64,000 bases of DNA from contig JAFFJZ010000004.1 in the NCBI GenBank assembly GCA_018340375.1, positions 49,330,001 through 49,394,000 of the forward strand, in the 5' to 3' direction. The notes beneath the pieces are model-generated. The model was not told the DNA's origin and did not search any database. It saw nothing but the letters and a program-made list of their open reading frames with translations. A program made the position numbers and the translations under genes. Shown in pieces: positions 10,084-20,403 of the stretch (position 1 is its first letter; every line of letters starts with the position of its first letter). Source of the DNA: Gonatopus flavifemur. Taxonomy: Eukaryota > Arthropoda > Insecta > Hymenoptera > Dryinidae.

Positions 10084-12254
10084 CTTTTTGCGTGAAAAAT
10101 CAAGAACACCACAGCGTACCGGAATGATCCGTATATCACTGGATTCCTTGGACGATGTCCTATAAGAATTGATGCATCAGATTCTCCAAATCGAACGACA
10201 ACCTTGCGGCGAATGGAAGAATTCGCATATGTATTGATAATTCCGTCAAATATCAGTCAACGACTTTTGGCGTGAAAAATCAAGAACACCGCGGCGTACC
10301 GGAATGAGCCGTATATCACTGGATTCTGCAGACAATTCTTCATAAGAATCTATAGATTTTGCTCCGAGAATCGGACGTCGACTTGTCTTTAAATAACGCA
10401 ATTCATGCAAACTTTGAGCATATTGCCAAAAATCTTGCCTTCTTCCCACGAAAACTGCATGAAACCGGCCGCGTACTGGAATGAGCCGTACACCATTGGA
10501 TTCCTTGGACGATTCCCTATAAGAATCGATGTATCAGATTCTCCCAATCGAACGACAACCTTGCGGCCGATGGAAGAATTCGCATATGTATTGATAATTC
10601 CGTCGAATACCAGTCAATGACTTTTGGCGTGAAAAATCAAGAACACGGCTACGTACCGGAATAAGCCGTATATCACTTGATTCTGCAGACAATTCCTCAT
10701 AAGAATCCATAGATTCTACCCCAAGAATCGGACGTCGACTTGTCTTTAAATAACGCAATTCATGCAAATTCTGTGGAAATTGACAAAAATCTCCCTTGCT
10801 CTCAACGAAAACTCCATGGAAATGGCCGCGTACCGGAATAAGCCATACACCATTGGATTCCTTGGACAATTCCTATAAGAATTGATGCATCTCATTCTTC
10901 CCATTGAACGAGAACCCTGCAGCCGATTAAAGAATTTGCATAATCTCGATTATTCCGTCAAATACCAGCCAATGCGTTACGTGAAGAATCATGAACCTGG
11001 CATCGTACCGGAATGAGCCGTATATCACTGGATTATGTAGACAATTCCTCATGAGAATCTATAGATTTTACCCCAATGATCGGACGTCGACTTGTCTTCA
11101 AATAACGAAATTCATGCAAATTCTGTGCAAATTGACAAAAATCTCCCCTCCCGTCGACGAAAACTCCATGGAAACGGCCGCGTACCGGGATGAGACATAC
11201 ACCATTGGATTCCTTGGACAATTCCTATAAGAATTGATGCATCTCATTCTTCCCATCGAACGAGAACCCTGCAGCCGATTAAAGAATTTGCATAATCTCG
11301 ATTATTCCGTCAAATACCAGCCAATGCGTTACGTGAAGAATCACGAACCCGGCATCGTACCGGAATGAGCCGTATATCACTGGATTCTGCAAACAATTCT
11401 TCATAAGAATCTATAGATTTTACTCCGAGAATCGGACGTCGACTTGTCTTCAAATAACGAGATTCATGCAAATTCTGTGCGAATTGACAAAAATCTCTCC
11501 TACTGTCGACGAAAACTCCATGAAAACGGCCGCGTACCGGAATGAGCCATACACCATTGGATTCCTTGGACAATTTCCTATAAGAATTGATGCATCTCAT
11601 TCTTCCCATCGAACGAGAACCTTGCAGCCGATGAAAGAATTTGCATAATCTCGATTATTCCGTCAAATACCAGCCAACGCAGTACGTGAAAAATCAAGAA
11701 CATAGCAGCGTACCGGAATGAGCCGTATATCACTGGATTCCGCAGACGATTCTTCATAAGAATCCATAGATTCTACTCCAAGAATCGGACGTCGACTTGT
11801 CTTCAAATAACGAGATTCATGCAAATTCTGTGCGAATTGACAAAAATCTCTCCTACTGTCGACGAAAACTCCATGAAAACGGCCGCGTACCGGAATGAGC
11901 CATACACCATTGGATTCCTTGGACAATTTCCTATAAGAATTGATGCATCTCATTCTTCCCATCGAACGAGAACCTTGCAGCCGATGAAAGAATTTGCATA
12001 ATCTCGATTATTCCGTCAAATACCAGCCAACGCAGTACGTGAAAAATCAAGAACATAGCAGCGTACCGGAATGAGCCGTATATCACTGGATTCCGCAGAC
12101 GATTCTTCATAAGAATCCATAGATTCTACTCCAAGAATCGGACGTCGACTTGTCTTCAAGTAACGAAATTCATGCAAATTCTGTGCAAATTGACAAAAAT
12201 CTCCCCTCCCGTCGACGAAAACTCCATGGAAACGGCCGCGTACCGGGATTTTGA
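10084..12254 (-). repeat. Satellite array, segment 4, inverted orientation
   Basis: About six dimeric units in the opposite orientation. Monomer landmarks at 11381, 11557 and 11734 are 176 and 177 bp apart, so the higher-order unit is 353 bp. Units at about 11476-11828 and 11829-12181 appear essentially identical over a full 353 bp, which implies recent homogenisation or duplication. Other units differ by several percent. The array ends abruptly at CCGCGTACCGGGAT (12254). Confidence 0.85.
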
Positions 12255-12479
12255 TGGACCATTAAATTATTTCTGGATATGCAAGAAAATTGAACATTCC
12301 CCTCACTTGATCGTCTGGAATGTTATTTGTCGTTGAAATTTATGTATTTTTTGGACCAAAAATCTTGAGTCAAAATATAGTCATTGCTGATGAAAATTCT
12401 TATGGTGACTGATATGTGGTGGATTTCGATAAAAACGACATCGAGATGACGTTTCTTACGAATGTGTTGTACGTATATA
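12255..12479. other. Unassigned spacer
   Basis: AT-rich DNA between the satellite and the next transposon. I see no gene or repeat in it. It ends in the TATA (12476-12479) that flanks the next element. Confidence 0.5.
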
Positions 12480-14416
12480 TGGGGCATTCCACGTCAGAGC
12501 AGCCGAAAAAAAACTGACATGTTTCCGATTCAGACCAAATTCAGTGGGGTCAAAGAGGTGCTCGAACAAAGACAAAACCCCGAATATTATCCTTTTTCAT
12601 GCAGTTTTATGGATTTTACAGTACAAACAAAATAAAATCACATTTTTATTCATTTTCTATTATCTCAACAGGGAGATGGGGTAAAATTCTGGGAAAATTC
12701 ACACATCTGCTCAACTAAATTCTCTTTTTGGGGAGATATTTGAAAAGTTTTTTTTCCCAGAATTTTTTGGGAAAAAAATTATTTTTCTCCAAAAAGTCAA
12801 TTTATCTCGAAAGGCCTGGTCTTCGATTTTTTTTAAAAAAATATATGTTGTAGCTGCATTCTCCACGAACATTTTCCATTTTTGAAATTCAAGGAGCCTC
12901 AAAAATTGTGGAAGTAATAAACGTTTTAGTGAAGCAACTCGCGTTATGGCATGATTTTGCGCGAGACTGAAATTTCACAGTGCGAGGAAATTATATAATT
13001 TTTGGTTTGGTTATCGATATTCATTTTGCACCCATTTTTCCTCAGTTTGTTATTGTGTAAATTATTATTTGAGGATATACCAATAAAATTTTATAACTAC
13101 CAAATACGTTATTTACACACGAATGTTGAAGTTACTATTTCTTCATTGTTGATTTTACATCATTCGAAGTAGTCTTGAATGCAACAACATTTTCACGGAT
13201 CGGGGATGCGTGATGGAACGAAAGTGTTCCTTTCACTGTTTTGCACTTTCCATGCCTAGTTTTCAAATACTCAGTTGCAACTTTGTAGTCGCCCTGAGAA
13301 CAAAAGCATAAATGATAATTTTTTAAACTATCTCAAGCCCACTCATATAGTTTTGCAGCTGTTAGAATCTCATTTCTTGTCCCTCTCTGTAGGCAGTATC
13401 GTCTTGCTAGGCGTTTTAATGTACCACCAACATCATCGCAAGCTCCTTTCCCATGAGCAGTAGCGAAAAAGTTCCACTCTGCTTCTACTTCAAAATCTTT
13501 TTTATGATGACTTAAATTACAAAAGTTTTTCTTATTTTTATACTGCTGTGGTGCACCGTCGGAAAAATAGATAATTTTTTTAACAACTGCAAACTTTTCT
13601 TTCAGAGACTGGATCATTTTTTTCTGGAACATGAACACAGCAATAGTATCATGTTCAAGACAATCCGATATTCCAACGTAGGATAGATGCTCGATCTTAT
13701 TGGTTGAAATATCATGATAGTATATGACGGATGGGTGAACTGTCGCTTGATTATTATTCCAATGAAACCCTTGAACGGCTTTTTGTACAACAAATGCGAA
13801 GTTTTCTGAAAAATCAAGCGTCACCAAAAATTCGCCTGGTTGTAAATTTTCTTTAATATTTTTGAAATGCCGAGATTGTTCCGTAGCAACGAAATCATGT
13901 AATTTTAATTTCGTCAATTTCTCCACGGGCGACGAAATAAATTTTTCCTTACTGTCAGTTAGAATTTTCAATGTGGATCTAAATTCAAATTATAATGATT
14001 GAGATACGTCATGACAAGAATTAATAACTTCGTTTCAATGTGAGCAAAAAGTTACCTATCGGTGGAAATCCATTGTTTGTAAGTAATCTTATCAATTTCT
14101 GCATTATCAAAAGTTTCAATCAATTTATTGCATAGAATATTTTTGTCCGGGCACGATTTGCATTGGCCTTCGTAACATTCACTACTTGGTACTGAACACA
14201 ACAAGTATTGAAGGAGCAATTTGTATGCATTTTTCCCATGAATAGGAATGTCCCAAGTTTCAGTCAATTGACTCAATTTGTAACCTGAAAATGAATTTTT
14301 TAGTAGAATGTTGCTTAGAAGTAATTCGAAGTCCCCGCTGTTTGAAAGTATGTATAATTTACCTTCGATCATCAGTTTAACATTTTGATGGATAATGCAA
14401 ACGCATACAGTGTGAG

Positions 14417-14540
14417 CAGTGGCGGGGTGAGAGCTGGTCTGTCTTTCTTCAACTGACACGAAACAAAGGATAAGCGGCGGGAAAATCCCTTGTTTTCACG
14501 CGAATTGAAAGAGGATAGAAATGTTCTCACCACGCTACTG
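14417..14540. mobile_element. hAT-type MITE (124 bp) inside the transposase exon
   Basis: Termini CAGTGGCGGGGTGAGAG and inverse (CTCACCACGCTACTG), flanked by a perfect 8-bp duplication AGTGTGAG (14409-14416 and 14541-14548). Removing it joins LAGASGAHT to VCVCIIHQN in one frame. Confidence 0.9.
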
Positions 14541-15075
14541 AGTGTGAGCTCCACTAGCCCCTGCCAAAATGCATCCAGTTGGCCGAAGTTCAGTAAATTT
14601 GGAAAATCCAACTTGCAAATCCGGAAACTCAAATTTGAAGCATTGGTATAATTCTTGTAAGTTGCAATAAAGAAGTCTTTTCTGGGTTTTTTCTTCGAAG
14701 CCATCACTATTTCTAATCAAGACATGATCTTTCATTCCTGGGAGTTCTCTTGAGTTTTGCTCACATAGATGAAACTGCTTTATTGCAGCGATCGTTTCAT
14801 TTGGGAGTCCTTTTCCGGTTTGTGCGTGAGGCACAGAAAATACTCCCTTTTCATCTCTCAATTTTATCGCTTGATTGACCATGTATTTAGAGCAGTTGAA
14901 TCATTTTATTATATCAGTAAATTTGAACAAAAGATGGCAAAGATGTTGAAATTCGAAACTTATCGTCTCTGAAAAGGTCACAGTTTATTTCATTAATCAA
15001 ATTATCGAATCACAAGTGGCCGTACGTACATAATTAAGGGAAGTATTGGGATTCGATACATTTCCATTTCATGTA

Positions 15076-16361
15076 TTAGGTGTACAAATAAGTTTCCGCG
15101 GTTTTTTATAAAAAATTAGGAATTTATTGTAAAGGAAAAGTACATTACGTTTTATTCAAAGTATTTTCCATCATTTGCCACTACTTTTCCCCATCTTTCT
15201 GGCAACATTCGGATACCCCGTCGAAAAAACTCTTCGTCTTTTGACGCTATCCACAAATCTACCCAATTTTTGGTGTCTTCATATGATGTGAAGCGCTGCT
15301 CAGACAGACCATGTGCCATCGACCGGAACAGGTGATAATCAGAAGCGGCTAAGTCTGGTGAATACGGCGGGTGGGGTAAAACTTCCCAGTTGAGTGTTTC
15401 CAAGTATGTTTTTACCGGCGCCGCAACATGTGGACGAGCATTATCGTGTAAAAGAATAATTTTGTCGTGTCTGGAGTAGTAATGGGCGCGTTTTTCCTTA
15501 AGTGCCCGACTCAATCTCATCAATTGTGTTCGGTAGAGAGCTCCAGTAATGGTTTCGCTTGGTTTCAGCAATTCATAATACACGACACCAAGCTGATCCC
15601 ACCAAATACACAGCATGAGTTTTTTTCCATGAATATTCGGCTTAGCTGTCGATGTTGATGGTTCGCCGGGCTTAACCCATGACTTTCTCTTCTTTGGATT
15701 ATCGTAGTGAATCCATTTTTCGTCACCAGTGACTATACGATGCAAAAAACTCTTTTTTTTATTCCTGGCAAGCAGCATTTCACTCATGCATAATCGGCGT
15801 TCAACGTCTCTCGGCTTTAGTTCATATGGAACCCAATTTCCTTGTTTTTGAATCATTCCTAACGATTTTAAACGATGTGAAATTGCTTGTTGAGTCACTT
15901 GTAGAGTAAGTGCAAGTTCTTTTTGCGTTTGGGACATATCTTCCTCCAATAGTACTTCTAATTCCATGTCTTCGTACACTTTCGGCCTTCCACTGCGTTC
16001 TTTGTCTTTAACGTCAAACTCACCGTTCTTAAACTTTTGAAACCATTCCTGACAACTTCTCTCACTTAAAGCAGCTTCACCATATGCTTCTAGAAGCAAT
16101 CGATGCGCCTCAGCTGCAGATTTTTTCACATTAAAGAAGTAAATCAAAAGTTCCCGCAAATGATGCTTATTCGGAATAAAACTTGACATTTTTGCACGAA
16201 AAAAATTACGTGATGCTGATACGGAATCACTAGTACTTTAAGGTTATGGTGTTGCCAGATGACTAAACTTGGGATATTACGTTTTACATCTGACAATTTC
16301 TCCATAACCTTCTGGTGGGGCCATCTTTTGACAAACCGCGGAAACTTATTTGTACACCTAA
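15076..16361 (-). mobile_element. Full-length mariner element (1,286 bp)
   Basis: Inverted termini TTAGGTGTACAAATAAGTTT at both ends, flanked by TA (15074-15075 and 16362-16363). The partner arm at 19206-19207 reads CATGTAATTATCG in register (complement strand) and is the empty site. Carries one uninterrupted transposase ORF. It sits in an intron of the host transposase gene. Confidence 0.97.
15152..16189 (-). CDS. Mariner transposase, DD34D, apparently intact
   Basis: 345 codons, the usual length of a mariner transposase, which excises and inserts its element at TA dinucleotides in the nucleus. The N-terminal half carries paired helix-turn-helix segments for terminal-repeat binding (residues about 8-110) and a WVPYEL motif (119-124), close to the WVPHEL signature. 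The catalytic Asp residues are D156 in TGDEKW, D249 in LLHDNARPH and D284 in YSPDLAASDYHLF, with exactly 34 residues between the last two. No stop or frameshift; the start ATG lies about 170 bp inside the terminus as expected. It is the only transposase ORF here that looks functional. Confidence 0.95.
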   Translation of the reverse strand: MSSFIPNKHHLRELLIYFFNVKKSAAEAHRLLLEAYGEAALSERSCQEWFQKFKNGEFDVKDKERSGRPKVYEDMELEVLLEEDMSQTQKELALTLQVTQQAISHRLKSLGMIQKQGNWVPYELKPRDVERRLCMSEMLLARNKKKSFLHRIVTGDEKWIHYDNPKKRKSWVKPGEPSTSTAKPNIHGKKLMLCIWWDQLGVVYYELLKPSETITGALYRTQLMRLSRALKEKRAHYYSRHDKIILLHDNARPHVAAPVKTYLETLNWEVLPHPPYSPDLAASDYHLFRSMAHGLSEQRFTSYEDTKNWVDLWIASKDEEFFRRGIRMLPERWGKVVANDGKYFE

Positions 16362-16470
16362 TAATTATCGTTCAACAATATTTGAAGTTTTCAACTCTGA
16401 AATATTACCGGAATGTATTTTCGGCCTGGAACTTTTCTTGGTACGTGGTCATGACTTCTTCGTAAGCTTT

Positions 16471-16697
16471 CACGGAGAGAAATAGATACTAATGGGTATA
16501 AAAAATTTACTAGTGGTTAGTATACGAGGACAAGTATCCACATTGTACAAATTCATTCTTGTGCTTAGTATCCATATGCTAAGGAGTATTAAATATATTA
16601 TACCCCTTAGCATATGGATACTAGGAACAAGAATAAATTTGTACAATCTGGATACTTGTCCTTGTATTCTAACCATTAGTATCTATTTCTCTCCGTG
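16471..16697. mobile_element. CACGGAG palindromic element with AGTATCC words (227 bp)
   Basis: CACGGAGAGAAATAGATAC to its inverse, flanked by TT (16469-16470, 16698-16699). The interior is a palindrome made of GTATCC/GGATAC words. It lies in a coding exon of the surrounding transposase gene; removing it with one flanking dinucleotide restores the frame. Confidence 0.85.
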
Positions 16698-16729
16698 TTC
16701 ACTTTATCGTCATTGTCGATAGAAATTTT

Positions 16730-16988
16730 CACCCAGAGAAATGGTTTACTTGAATATGAACCTACTAGAGATTTAATTGTATCCAATGAAATTTTATTTG
16801 ATTCAAGTGAATTTTATTTGAAATGAATAAAAATTTATTCGGATGAAATGAATCGTTTATTTGATCCAATTGAAACTCTAGTAGGTTCATATATAAATAG
16901 ACATTGTAGTTGAGTCAAATAAATTTTAGTTGATTCAAACAAATCTTCGTTGAATCAAATAAATCCAGGTATAACATTTTTCTGGGTG
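16730..16988. mobile_element. CACCCAGAG element with TTGATTCAAATAAAT words (259 bp)
   Basis: Begins CACCCAGAGAAATGG and ends CATTTTTCTGGGTG, flanked by TT (16728-16729, 16989-16990). The interior repeats variants of GATTCAAATAAAT in both orientations. Inserted in the same coding exon as the previous element, again frame-restoring on removal. Confidence 0.8.
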
Positions 16989-17115
16989 TTCACATGTGTG
17001 ATTTCTTCGAATTTTCGCTTGATGGTTGCTTGTGCAGATTCTACTTTTTCAGTCACATATTTTTTTTTTAAAAGTCTATCGAGATGAAGAAATTATTAAT
17101 AGATAGTAATGATTA

Positions 17116-17286
17116 TACTGAGAGAAATTTATATAGTTACTGTAACTAGAACGTCTCAACTGAACATTCTCAATGGGATCTACTGAAAATTTGATTGATT
17201 CAATCAAAAACTCGGAGTTGATTCATTCCTCTAAGAATATTTGATTGAGACCTTTTAGTTACATTAATCATATAAATCTCCCCGTG
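17116..17286. mobile_element. TACTGAGAG element with TTGATT/AATCAA words (171 bp)
   Basis: Begins TACTGAGAGAAATTTATA and ends TATAAATCTCCCCGTG, flanked by TA (17114-17115, 17287-17288). The interior contains TTGATTGATTCAATCAA-like repeats. It lies in an intron of the transposase gene, between the donor at 17335 and the acceptor at 17076. Confidence 0.7.
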
Positions 17287-17341
17287 TATAAGAAGAGTTT
17301 TTCAATGGAATCAAAAATGTAATGCATTTACATACTTGCTA

Positions 17342-18403
17342 CACGGAGAAAACTGGAATAGTGAGGTTCACCATTATCGTTTAGTAGAACCTTGTTTCGT
17401 TGAAAGCACTAAGCAATCAATTTATTCTACTAAATATAATTCAGTAAAGATTCGTGATTTCAACAAAACGGTGCAGTAGTCCATGTATGATCAATATTAC
17501 GGATGGTGTAGTTAGTTTGACTGACTCAATTGCCTTTACTACGCTGTTTAGCAATAATAACTATTTTATTCGCGCTCGAGCGGAGTGAACCGAAACGAGT
17601 CGAACATAACCGAATATACGAAGTCTCCTCGCTTACCGACACTGTTTTGTTTATAAACGATTTTTTTCCTCATAAATGTGTTAATGGCAGGAAAGGAGTT
17701 GATGATAACTCGTATATGGAATATGCCTATCACGATTCTCGTCTTAATAATCAATACTTCACAAAATCAATTTATTGAGAAAATCCAAAATTGTTTCAAC
17801 AGTATCCTCTAATCATAAGTTCTCCAAACACTTATAAGAGATACGCAAAGCTAGGAAAATTATATGTTCAGTTTAGCTCAAGTGGTATACGCGTTGGGTG
17901 TAGGTAGGTAGGTAGGTAAGTAGGATGTTTAGGTTCGATTCCCGCTTTCAGCACCCTGAATGTCATGTGCAATCGATGTTCGATGCTACAACTTCACGCT
18001 CAACTAAACAGTAATGAATGTCAAGCAATCAAAATTTTTGCTGCTTGGGGAAATTATTTCTAAAGACAACATTAACAACCTTCATAATATAACAAAAACT
18101 TTTTTATTGTTAAATCGAATTCATATTGTTGTTTAGTAAAAATTATCATGCCCATTCCGCGGAATAGATGATTTGTGTGGTGGAATCAATTATGCGACCA
18201 TTCACTGTTTGGTACGAATAACAATGCTTGGGTAATCGAATGAAATACAAGTTTAGTAAAATTAATTTGACTTGTTATGGTGACATGAACTGTATGTGCA
18301 TCCGGTTTCTAATACTAAACATTTGGTCTGTCCATATTTCACTAAATCGTTAAGTACGAGATACCATTGGTTTGATTGATATCACTATTCAGTTTTCTCC
18401 GTG
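17342..18403. mobile_element. CACGGAG element with TTTAGTA words (1.06 kb), containing a tRNA-like segment
   Basis: Begins CACGGAGAAAACTGGAATAG and ends CTATTCAGTTTTCTCCGTG, flanked by TA (17340-17341, 18404-18405). Both ends carry repeated TTTAGTA/TACTAAA words. The middle (about 17560-18050) is unlike the ends and holds RNA polymerase III box motifs, so something was probably inserted into it. It lies in exon 2 of the host transposase; removal gives GACGATAGCAA|GTATGT, an in-frame exon end with a good splice donor. Confidence 0.8.
17874..17942 (+). other. Pol III A/B-box pair (tRNA-like or SINE head)
   Basis: TAGCTCAAGTGG (17874-17885) matches the A-box and GGTTCGATTCC (17932-17942) matches the B-box, about 46 bp apart. 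The DNA between them includes a GTAG microsatellite (17899-17924) in place of an anticodon arm. No convincing acceptor stem, so this is a decayed tRNA gene or the head of a tRNA-derived SINE rather than a working tRNA. Confidence 0.55.
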
Positions 18404-18847
18404 TATCGTCAATGCGGCTCTCATCTGAAGCAGCAAGTGCAGTATTGAGTTTTTGTTTACGTACACTCTATTCTGTCAATTCTTCTGTTTTATCGTCGTT
18501 GTCCAACGAGCATAATTCTAAGTGTGATTAGGGGGCTTGTTCTGGTTGGACCCCATTAATTTTTATCCTACATCTGGTGCAGACTACTGCATTATCAGGT
18601 ACTGATTCAAATTTCTGTTGATTTTCTTCCGATGATCTTCTCAAGTCTTTTACACTAGCTACAAAAAAGGAAAGAGATCACAACAATAGTGGAGCGAGCT
18701 AAAAAGTGCTACGTCAATAATGCAAAAGAGCATTACTCAACAATTGGAAAGTTGAACGCATAAAAAAAGACTACTGATATACGAGAACTTACGGTCACTG
18801 CAGGTTCCGAATGGGTTCCAGCAAAGCTTTTTCTTTAGCGGACTCAT

Positions 18848-19106
18848 ATCGATTCATAAGTAAAGTCGAATAATTTAAATACTAAACGAAAATCCGCTAT
18901 GAAAATTCAAAGGTTTCCACACAACTTTTGAACAAGAACAAACATCAGCCGGAAACAAATTGATTGTGATCTAAACACACGAACCTCAGTCGCATCGACA
19001 TATGAATAACGCGTAACAACAACTGAAATCAGCCGAATACAAGTTGATAGTTGTCTAAATAAACTGAAGTCGATCGCATCGCAGCCGAGTAGAACATTTT
19101 AAATGC
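18848..19106 (-). promoter_or_regulatory. Putative 5' region of the transposase gene
   Basis: Noncoding DNA immediately upstream of the inferred start at 18847, before the truncated inverted copy begins at 19107. It contains two similar CAGCCGRAWACAA stretches (about 18947 and 19031) and two TCGCATCG words (18991, 19075), a loose internal duplication. Promoter function is inferred from position only. Confidence 0.3.
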
Positions 19107-20268
19107 ACGAAGAAGTCATGACCACGTACCAAGAAAAGTTCCAGGCCGAAAATACATTCCGGTGATATTTCAGAGTTGAAAACTTCAAATATTGTTGAAC
19201 GATAATTACATGAAATGGAAATGTATCGAATCCCAATACTTCCCTTAATTATGTACGTACGGCCACTTGTGATTCGATAATTTGATTAATGAAATAAACT
19301 GTGACCTTTTCAGAGACGATAAGTTTCGAATTTCAACATCTTTGCCATCTTTTGTTCAAATTTACTGATATAATAAAATGATTCAACTGCTCTAAATACA
19401 TGGTCAATCAAGCGATAAAATTGAGAGATGAAAAGGGAGTATTTTCTGTGCCTCACGCACAAACCGGAAAAGGACTCCCAAATGAAACGATCGCTGCAAT
19501 AAAGCAGTTTCATCTATGTGAGCAAAACTCAAGAGAACTCCCAGGAATGAAACATCATGTCTTGATTAGAAATAGTGATGGCTTCGAAGAAAAAACCCAG
19601 AAAAGACTTCTTTATTGCAACTCACATTTGTGTCAATAACGTACTTGGTAGTTATAAAATTCTATTGGGATATCCTTAAATAATCATTTACACAATAACA
19701 AACTGAGAAAAAATGGTTGCAAAATGATTATCGACAACCAAACCAAAAATTGTATATTTTCCTCGCACTGTGAAATTTCAGTCTCGCGCAAAATCATGCC
19801 ATAACGCGAGTTGCTTCACTAAAACGTTTATTACTTCCACAATTTTTGAGGCTCCTTGAATTTCAAAAATGGAAAATGTTCGTGAAGAATGCAGCTACAA
19901 CATATATTTTTTTAAAAAAAATCGAAGACCAGGCCTTTCGAGATAAATTGACTTTTTTGAGAAAAATAATTTTTTTCCCAAAAAATTCTGGGAAAAAAAA
20001 TTTTTCAAATATCTCCCCAAAAAGAGAATTGAGTTGAGCAGATGTCTGAATTTTCCCAGAATTTTACCCCATCTCCCTGTTGAGATAATAGAAAATGAAT
20101 AAAAATGTGATTTCATTTTGTTTGTACTGTAAAATCCATAAAACTGCATGAAAAAGGCTAATATTCGGGGTTTTGTCTTTGTTCGAGCACCTCTTTGACC
20201 CCACCAAGTTTGGTCTAAATCGGAAACATATCAGTTTTTTTTCGGCCGATCTGACGTGGAATGCCCCA
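19107..20268 (+). pseudogene. Truncated inverted copy of the transposase 5'/terminal region
   Basis: Inverted counterpart of 16461-12480. It starts inside an exon (EEVMTTYQEKF), runs through the intron lacking the mariner, includes the CSKYMVNQAIKL to KRLLYCN part of the next exon (to about 19620), then jumps to the terminal region. About 1.53 kb containing the catalytic core is missing. It shares the frameshift near CSKYMV with the other arm, so the lesion predates the inverted duplication. Confidence 0.8.
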
Positions 20269-20403
20269 TATATAAATATGTATATATATATTCAGTTATC
20301 AATCAAATCATCACATTCAGTGGCAACCAAACAAAAAAATAAAATCTCCGTTGATTCTAAAACTTCCCAGAGGTTATTCATCTTTCATAAAAAAACTTGA
20401 AAC

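Larger units (their letters stand above)
13135..18847 (-). pseudogene. Multi-exon DDE transposase (SDGAPQQYKN type), interrupted by five insertions
   Basis: Transposase of the enclosing element. Exons inferred from splice sites and frame: 18847-18793 (MSPLKKKLCWNPFGTCSD), donor C|GTAAGT; 18658-18404 plus 17339-17336, with a C-x2-C (VCTRCRIKI); 17075-16991, 16727-16700 and 16468-16411, broken by MITEs but in frame once one AA is removed each time (VTEKVESAQATIKRKF ... AYEEVMTTYQEKF); 14968-14363 (CSKYMV, LAGASGAHT/VCVCIIHQNVKLM); 14284-14056; 13978-about 13333 (core: LVTLDFSENF, IIYFSDGAPQQYKNK, TAHGKGACDDVGGTLKRLA); possibly 13293-13135. Breaks: two in-frame stops in exon 2 (at 18530 and near 18460), a frameshift/stop near 14905 shared with the copy at 19314, and a doubtful last junction. 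Family assignment is by motif memory; spliced structure is inference. Confidence 0.75.
12480..20268. mobile_element. TGGGGCATTCCACGTC long-inverted-repeat transposon (7.8 kb, heavily invaded)
   Basis: Termini TGGGGCATTCCACGTCAGA and its inverse, flanked by TATA on both sides (12476-12479 and 20269-20272; low-complexity, so a weak target duplication). The left arm 12480-16461 pairs with 19107-20268. The right arm lacks about 1.53 kb (internal deletion within the transposase copy) and the mariner. The single transposase gene runs leftward from 18847. Nested insertions: hAT MITE 14417-14540, mariner 15076-16361 and four palindromic elements between 16471 and 18403. The 4-bp target and the SDGAPQQYKNK transposase suggest a second Sola-like lineage. 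Confidence 0.75.

Noticed and set aside
9407..12001. Many 60-110-codon frames on both strands with shared motifs such as LIPVRGRFHGVF
   Set aside because: They are read-through of the satellite units in both orientations, with no start conservation or codon-like substitution pattern; treated as repeat, not genes.
866..12254. Regularly spaced repeats that might suggest a CRISPR array
   Set aside because: Units are 353-bp dimers without unique spacers, in clearly eukaryotic sequence, with no cas genes.
13333..14882. Calling 13333-13971, 14052-14459 and 14535-14882 three separate genes
   Set aside because: GT-AG introns and a hAT MITE with an 8-bp duplication link them into one transposase gene.
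17530..17778. 82-codon frame MPLLRCLAIITILFALERSEPKR with a signal-peptide-like start
   Set aside because: Lies inside a noncoding palindromic element next to a tRNA-like segment; no homology recognised and the hydrophobic start is weak evidence.
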